DNA of 64,000 bases from an uncultured Bacteroidota bacterium (GTDB lineage: Bacteria; Bacteroidota; Bacteroidia; Flavobacteriales; Flavobacteriaceae), in NCBI GenBank assembly GCA_902561795.1, contig CACERG010000001.1:62001-126000 (forward strand), read 5' to 3'. A program made the position numbers and the translations under genes. The notes beneath the pieces are model-generated. The model made no database searches. It saw only the letters and a program-made list of their open reading frames with translations, and was not told the DNA's origin. The number at the start of each line of letters is the position of its first letter. Positions within the stretch are counted from its first letter, which is position 1. Shown in pieces: positions 59,185-64,000 of this stretch.

Positions 59185-61647
59185 TTAATTAGTTTTCCAG
59201 GTTTTATTTTTAATATATTCTCTGTATTGGGATGCCAAAGTTACAAAATTATCGAAGTTTACAAGTTTTTCTTGATCAAACTCAATTCTATTTTTCAAAA
59301 CTTCAATTTCGTTAAGATCTCTTATTCCATGAATTACTATAAATACGTAATCTTCATTGTAATTGTCTTTACTTACACTTAAAGATTTATTGTAAATAGA
59401 AGTTTCTCGTTTAATTTGAGAATAAAACGTATCAATAGCTTTATTGTTTGAACTTTCGAAAGGAAAAATCCATTTGTAATTTTTGTAAATAACACTATTA
59501 TCATCAAGATTTTGTAAAGATTCAATTTTATCAATAAGATTCTTTGCTTCAATTCCTTCCTCAAAAGCACTATAGTCAGAAGCAACTGAGTTTAGTGCTT
59601 TTTTCCAGGATGAAATACCTTCTAAGCGACCAATGGTATGGGCCTTAAGTAAGTTAATTTTTGGTTCAATTCTGCTACCACTGCTTATAACTGTTAAAAG
59701 TTCTATTTCTTTTAAAGTTTCTGAAAATTTTTGATCTTCAAATAATTTTAAAACTTTTTCGTAAAGTAATTCTGGTGTTTTAATTTTAGAAAGATCATAG
59801 TTTTTGGGATCCGTCAATAAAATAGCAAAAGGAGTGTCAGGATAATTATTTAATAAATTAATTCTGTAAGTTTCTGCAATTAGAATAGAATCTTTTTCAG
59901 CCATTCTATAAAGATGGTATAAAGCTTGAGAGGCAATTCCCTTTGGAGGGTTTAAATTCAATGCTTTTTTTAATCGATTCTGAGCTAAATCGAAATCATT
60001 AAACTTTTCTTTGTAAATCATTCCTAATTGTAAATAAGACTGTTGATTTAAAAGAATTAGACTATCAATTTCTTCTTTTTTACTTGGTACAAGAGAAACA
60101 TAACTTTCGGGTGTCTCTTGTATTACAAAAAAATTATCAGATTTTTTTTTGTCTTGGATTGCAAATTCTTTTGGAGCTAAAATTGCTTCTGAGCTCCTCC
60201 AATTGTCTAAATTAGGCCTATCTCCCCAAACAGTAAGAAAAGTCTGTCTCCCTTTCAATAATTGATTTGGATTATAAAAATAAAAGGCTGTTTTTAATCG
60301 ATTAATGCTTTGAGAATTTACACTTTCCTCAGCCTCCTTAAGTTTTTGAATTTCTTTTTGCCTTTTTAAATTAATGTAATTTTCAAAATGCGTAAATTGT
60401 TCATCTTTATCTAATAATGCTAGCTTTATAATGCTGTCTGTATTCTGAGCCGTTTTTTCATACAAGATAACCTCATTAAGATTTTCTCTTTTTCTTTTGG
60501 CTCGTTTATATTGAGTAGAGCTTTTTTCGTAAATAGATAGCAGTTTGTCAAGAAATCCTCCACTAACCACATAGTTGCCTTTTTTTAAATGATGGTCGGC
60601 TAAAAATTTAAGGTTTTCGATTTTAGTGTATGAATCTAAAGAGACTGATTCAAGAGACTTTTCTAAATACCTTAAACCAATACTATCTTTTTTTTGTTTA
60701 AAATAAAGTTCTGCCAAAGCACGATATACAAAATGTTCATATGGATCATTTTCATAATTTTTTAACATCTTTTCTAATGACTCAATATGATAGCTGTAAG
60801 CTAAGCTTGTATCCAATAAATTTTGCTTTAACAGAGCTTGTACAAAAAATTTTCTTGGTGCTTTACGGTTTAGATCGATTATTTGTTTGTATGCCCATTG
60901 AGCTGAGTCTTTTTCTTTAATACTTTCAAAAAGTTGTCCAGTTAAAAATAGGTATCGAGCTTTAAGCATTTTCTTGGATTCATTCTTTGCCGCCCTTTTT
61001 ATATAATATAAAGTAGAATCCTCTTTTTTTAATTTCATAAACGCATCAGCAACTGTTGCATTCGCAATTGAAAAATATTTGTTTTTTGAAATTAGTTTAC
61101 GAGCTAAAGGACGAAGATTTTCAATTGCTAATTCGTAGTTTTTTAGACGAATATTTGTTTTTTCTCGCCAGATCTTAGCATCTAGAAAATTTGACCAGCT
61201 AGCACCAGTCTCTAATAAAAAATTAAATGCTTCTAAAGCTGGAAAAAATCGACGATCGAAGTATCTTGCTTTACCAAGTAATAAGTATGCTTTTTCAATT
61301 TCCCTATTGTACTGAATATTTTTAATATTTATAGAATGTTTTTGAATCGCTTTTACAGCTTTTTCTTCTGCTCGATCAAAACCTGGAACAATCGTTGTCT
61401 GATCGATATCTTCCCCTCTTAAACTAATTGGTTCGACCGGAATATAGTCGTAAAAATTCTCCTCAAAAGCTTCCAATAATATCTCCTCTCCAACTGAAAA
61501 TGCCTCCTTTCCATTGAATATCACATTGTATTTTGATGTTAAGGCGTGATACTCCTTATTTAAAATACCTTTTTTAGACGTACTACAAGATAGTATTATG
61601 ACAATTAAAAATAAGGATAACCAAAAAAAAGTTTTTCTGTAAAACAT
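59185..61647 (-). CDS. Type IX secretion/gliding lipoprotein PorW/SprE
   Basis: An 820-residue lipoprotein (IILSC, Cys21). TPR-like helices run from about 130 to 640 (AYLLLGKARYFDRRFFPALEAFNFLL, AIENLRPLARKL, QWAYKQIIDLNRKAPRKFF). The N-terminal LNKEYHALTSKYNVIFNGKEAF and the C-terminal region match PorW/SprE. It is an essential periplasmic component of the type IX secretion system. Confidence 0.9.
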   Translation of the reverse strand: MFYRKTFFWLSLFLIVIILSCSTSKKGILNKEYHALTSKYNVIFNGKEAFSVGEEILLEAFEENFYDYIPVEPISLRGEDIDQTTIVPGFDRAEEKAVKAIQKHSINIKNIQYNREIEKAYLLLGKARYFDRRFFPALEAFNFLLETGASWSNFLDAKIWREKTNIRLKNYELAIENLRPLARKLISKNKYFSIANATVADAFMKLKKEDSTLYYIKRAAKNESKKMLKARYLFLTGQLFESIKEKDSAQWAYKQIIDLNRKAPRKFFVQALLKQNLLDTSLAYSYHIESLEKMLKNYENDPYEHFVYRALAELYFKQKKDSIGLRYLEKSLESVSLDSYTKIENLKFLADHHLKKGNYVVSGGFLDKLLSIYEKSSTQYKRAKRKRENLNEVILYEKTAQNTDSIIKLALLDKDEQFTHFENYINLKRQKEIQKLKEAEESVNSQSINRLKTAFYFYNPNQLLKGRQTFLTVWGDRPNLDNWRSSEAILAPKEFAIQDKKKSDNFFVIQETPESYVSLVPSKKEEIDSLILLNQQSYLQLGMIYKEKFNDFDLAQNRLKKALNLNPPKGIASQALYHLYRMAEKDSILIAETYRINLLNNYPDTPFAILLTDPKNYDLSKIKTPELLYEKVLKLFEDQKFSETLKEIELLTVISSGSRIEPKINLLKAHTIGRLEGISSWKKALNSVASDYSAFEEGIEAKNLIDKIESLQNLDDNSVIYKNYKWIFPFESSNNKAIDTFYSQIKRETSIYNKSLSVSKDNYNEDYVFIVIHGIRDLNEIEVLKNRIEFDQEKLVNFDNFVTLASQYREYIKNKTWKTN

Positions 61648-61814
61648 TGAATCGATCTAATTAATTATAACTTCAATTTCTAACAATTATTATCTATTTG
61701 AATTACATATTTTAATCAATCATGGTATATATTGTTTTTTTACTTAGCTGAGATAAACTATTTATCTTTATAAAGTCATAGTTTTTCGATTTTTGTAAAT
61801 TTGAAAAAAAAGCT

Positions 61815-62858
61815 ATGCCCAGTCTTAACACACTAAAAGTTGGTGCTGTTGATAGATTAACCTCCCAGTCTGTAGTCATCTCAATTGATGTTCCCAATCA
61901 TTTGAGTTCTTCCTATGTTTACCTCCCTGGTCAATATATTACTTTAGAATTAGAAATAAATGGTAATACAGTTCGCAGATCTTATTCTATTTGTTCATCC
62001 CCATATAGCGGCTTACTTCAAGTAGGAATTAAAGAAGTGCCCAATGGTATTTTCTCAACTTATGTAAATCGAAAAATTAAAAAAGGTGACGAAATTAAAG
62101 CTGGAAAACCTGAAGGGCGTTTTACATTTAATTCTAAAAATGAATCCATTCCAATTATGGCTGTTGCAGCTGGAAGTGGAATTACTCCAATAATGTCTAT
62201 TGTAAGGTCTTTTCTTGACAGCTCACCAAATATACCTTTTACTCTTATATATGGAAACAAAACGCTTGAAAAAACAATGTTTTATAATGAGTTAAAAAAT
62301 CTTGAGGATAGATTTGAAACATTAAAAATTTATTGGTTTTTTAGTGAAGAAAAAATTGATGGTGCTGAATTTGGAAGGATTGATTCTGTGTTTTTTGATA
62401 ATATTCTAAAAAATAATTCTAATTCTTATCCTAAGTTACTCTACTTGTGCGGTCCTGAAAAATTGATCGGCTATAGCAAGCAATTCTTTTTAGAAAAAGG
62501 TTTTGATGAGGATAATATTCTTTTTGAGCTATTTACCTCATCTATTCAAGGCTCCCATGAAAACAATGATATAAAAGAAAAGGGTTTACTAAATATTAAG
62601 TACGATGATTTAACACATGAATTAATGCTTAATCAAAATAAAACATTACTTGAAATTGCACTAAATGCTAAAATTGACGTCCCTTATTCATGCCAGGGGG
62701 GTGTTTGCAGCAGTTGCATTGCTAGACTCACTGAAGGTAAGGTTGATATGACAAATAATCAGATTCTAACAGATAATGAAATCCAAGAAGGTTTAATTCT
62801 TACCTGCCAAGCGATCCCAAAATCTAATAAAATTAAAATTGATTTTGATGATGTATAA
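61815..62858 (+). CDS. FAD/2Fe-2S NADPH oxidoreductase (ferredoxin-NADP reductase / PaaE-like)
   Basis: A 347-residue three-domain reductase: FAD-binding barrel with RRSYSICSSP (about 56), NAD(P)-binding domain with AVAAGSGITPIMSIVRSFL and LYLCGPEKLIG, and a C-terminal plant-type 2Fe-2S domain with cysteines in SCQGGVCSSC and LTCQA. This order is that of PaaE/HmpX-like reductases. The electron acceptor is unknown. Confidence 0.9.
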   Translation: MPSLNTLKVGAVDRLTSQSVVISIDVPNHLSSSYVYLPGQYITLELEINGNTVRRSYSICSSPYSGLLQVGIKEVPNGIFSTYVNRKIKKGDEIKAGKPEGRFTFNSKNESIPIMAVAAGSGITPIMSIVRSFLDSSPNIPFTLIYGNKTLEKTMFYNELKNLEDRFETLKIYWFFSEEKIDGAEFGRIDSVFFDNILKNNSNSYPKLLYLCGPEKLIGYSKQFFLEKGFDEDNILFELFTSSIQGSHENNDIKEKGLLNIKYDDLTHELMLNQNKTLLEIALNAKIDVPYSCQGGVCSSCIARLTEGKVDMTNNQILTDNEIQEGLILTCQAIPKSNKIKIDFDDV

Positions 62859-62954
62859 TTATCTTAATTCAAATTTTTCAGAATAAAATATGTAATAGTA
62901 AAGCTTTTAAATATCTTTGTTTAAAGAATTTAGATGTTGATTTAATTTTTTATT

Positions 62955-63182
62955 ATGAAAAATTTTTTTGAAGGCATAGCTTGGGTATTTGAAGAAGTAT
63001 TTTTTTTACCTTTTACAATATTAAGAGAGCTGGAGAATACCAGTTGGACTTTAGCTAGTTCAGTTAATTGGATATTTCTTATAATTGGTTTTCTAGCAAT
63101 GATTTATTGGGTGCTGAAACTTAATCTTTTCCATAAAAATGGAGAGGAGAACAAAGATCCTTCAGCTCATTCATTTTTATAA
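62955..63182 (+). CDS. Small membrane protein (DUF6341-like)
   Basis: A 75-residue protein with one hydrophobic segment at about 38-54 (VNWIFLIIGFLAMIYWVLKLN) preceded by an amphipathic FEGIAWVFEEVFFLPFTILREL. The signature and length match DUF6341 proteins of Flavobacteriia. The 3' end overlaps purD by 6 bp (convergent). Function unknown. Confidence 0.75.
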   Translation: MKNFFEGIAWVFEEVFFLPFTILRELENTSWTLASSVNWIFLIIGFLAMIYWVLKLNLFHKNGEENKDPSAHSFL

Positions 63183-64000
63183 ATCAAATCCAATATCCTT
63201 GCGGTAATACTTTCCATCGTATTCGATTTTCTCTACAATTTTATATGACTCTTTCAATGCTGTTTTAAAATTATCTCCAAATGAGGTAATAGCCATAACT
63301 CTTCCTCCTGAGGTTTTAAGGGAACCTCTATCAATGCTTGTCCCAGCCTGGAATACCATTTTATTTTTTGGCAATCCAAAAATATTTTTACCTTTTTGAT
63401 AAGCTTCAGGGTATCCCTTAGAAACAAGCATAACTGTTGCTGCGCTTTTGGGTGTTATTTGTAATTTTATTTTATCAAGGGTCCCCTCATTTGCTGCTTT
63501 AAAAACCTCTACTAAATCATTTTCAATCCTTGGGATGACTACTTCAGTTTCGGGATCTCCCAATCTTACATTGTATTCGATTACAAAAGGGTTATCCCCT
63601 GCTTTAATAAGTCCAATAAAAATAAATCCTTTATAATTTATGCCATCTTTTTTAAGTCCTTCTATTGTAGGCTTAATAATTTGGTTATCTATTTTTTCAT
63701 CAAAGATTCTATCAACAAATGGGACCGGTGATATTGCACCCATTCCACCAGTATTTAAGCCCTTATCACCATGCCCAATTCGTTTATAGTCTTTTGCCAT
63801 TGGCAGTTTGACATAGTTATCTCCATCAAATAATACAAAACATGAAAGTTCAATGCCTGACAAGAATTCCTCAATTACAACTTTTTTTGAAGCTTCGCCA
63901 TATTTACTTTCTAAGAGCATTTGGCCTAGCTCAAATTTAGCCTCTTTTAGGTCTTCAATTATCAAAACTCCTTTACCAGCGGCAAGACCATCAGCTTTTA
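63177..64000 (-). CDS. purD: Phosphoribosylamine--glycine ligase, partial
   Basis: The C-terminal ~274 residues of PurD; the start lies beyond the right edge. ATP-grasp segments are ADGLAAGKGV, EEFLSGIELSCFVLFDG, NTGGMGAISPVPF, KGFIFIGLIKAGDNPFVIEYNVRLGDPETE and the C-terminal GRVMAITSFGDNFKTAL domain. It makes glycinamide ribonucleotide in purine synthesis. Confidence 0.97.
   Translation of the reverse strand, partial: KADGLAAGKGVLIIEDLKEAKFELGQMLLESKYGEASKKVVIEEFLSGIELSCFVLFDGDNYVKLPMAKDYKRIGHGDKGLNTGGMGAISPVPFVDRIFDEKIDNQIIKPTIEGLKKDGINYKGFIFIGLIKAGDNPFVIEYNVRLGDPETEVVIPRIENDLVEVFKAANEGTLDKIKLQITPKSAATVMLVSKGYPEAYQKGKNIFGLPKNKMVFQAGTSIDRGSLKTSGGRVMAITSFGDNFKTALKESYKIVEKIEYDGKYYRKDIGFDL

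Overview
The window is AT-rich DNA from a member of the Bacteroidota, almost certainly a marine flavobacterium. The evidence is lineage-specific genes (gliding lipoprotein GldH, type IX secretion lipoprotein PorW/SprE, the bactofilin-AtpZ-AtpB-E-F-H-A-G cluster without atpD/atpC, small DUF6341-like and DUF4920/DUF4292 proteins), Bacteroidota-style promoters (TTTG-containing -7 box, no Shine-Dalgarno) and marine-type catabolic genes (sulfatase, GH99-like enzyme, glucosylglycerate hydrolase).

Layout. (1) About 1-32.6 kb is an accessory region of small, individually transcribed genes for exported proteins and lipoproteins. Two folds dominate: a family of about nine exported ~225-263 aa proteins that look like paired dimeric alpha/beta-barrel (ABM-like) domains, and about eight exported NTF2/SnoaL-like proteins. 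They are mixed with small ABM-like proteins, two DUF6090-like membrane proteins, a DinB-like lipoprotein, LRR lipoproteins, MscL, OsmC, a sulfatase and a partial GH99-like enzyme. (2) A tRNA-Ala(GGC) at 17.61 kb, with a 33-bp inverted copy of its 5' half, opens the most unusual part. From 17.96 to 24.66 kb ten copies of a ~35-50 bp element separate single genes that all point right. (3) From 32.7 to 64 kb the window is ordinary core genome: LpxR-like OMP, enoyl-CoA hydratase, QueD, PBP1A, GldH, TrhO, M24 peptidase, RecA, PlsC, TrpS, SPOR protein, EnvC, DUF4292, Dut, a glucosylglycerate hydrolase / SSS transporter / glycerate kinase operon, the ATP synthase cluster, bactofilin, PorW/SprE, a ferredoxin-type reductase and a partial PurD.

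Main discovery candidate. Read on the minus strand, each repeated element encodes the same short C-terminal tail (consensus PELNEEDMPMI followed by a stop). At the copy near 23.5 kb the reading frame continues upstream into GHSSINVSLTYLRGLE, which is the box-II end of a tyrosine recombinase. The array therefore looks like an integron-like series of single-gene cassettes whose junction is the 3' end of a recombinase gene. Unlike integron cassettes, most carry their own promoter (TTTGTATATT about 35 nt before ATG) and some their own terminator. No intact recombinase lies in the window, so mobility is inferred.

The glucosylglycerate operon (49.1-53.3 kb) reads as a complete short pathway: uptake, hydrolysis of an organic compatible solute to sugar plus glycerate, and phosphorylation of glycerate into glycolysis.
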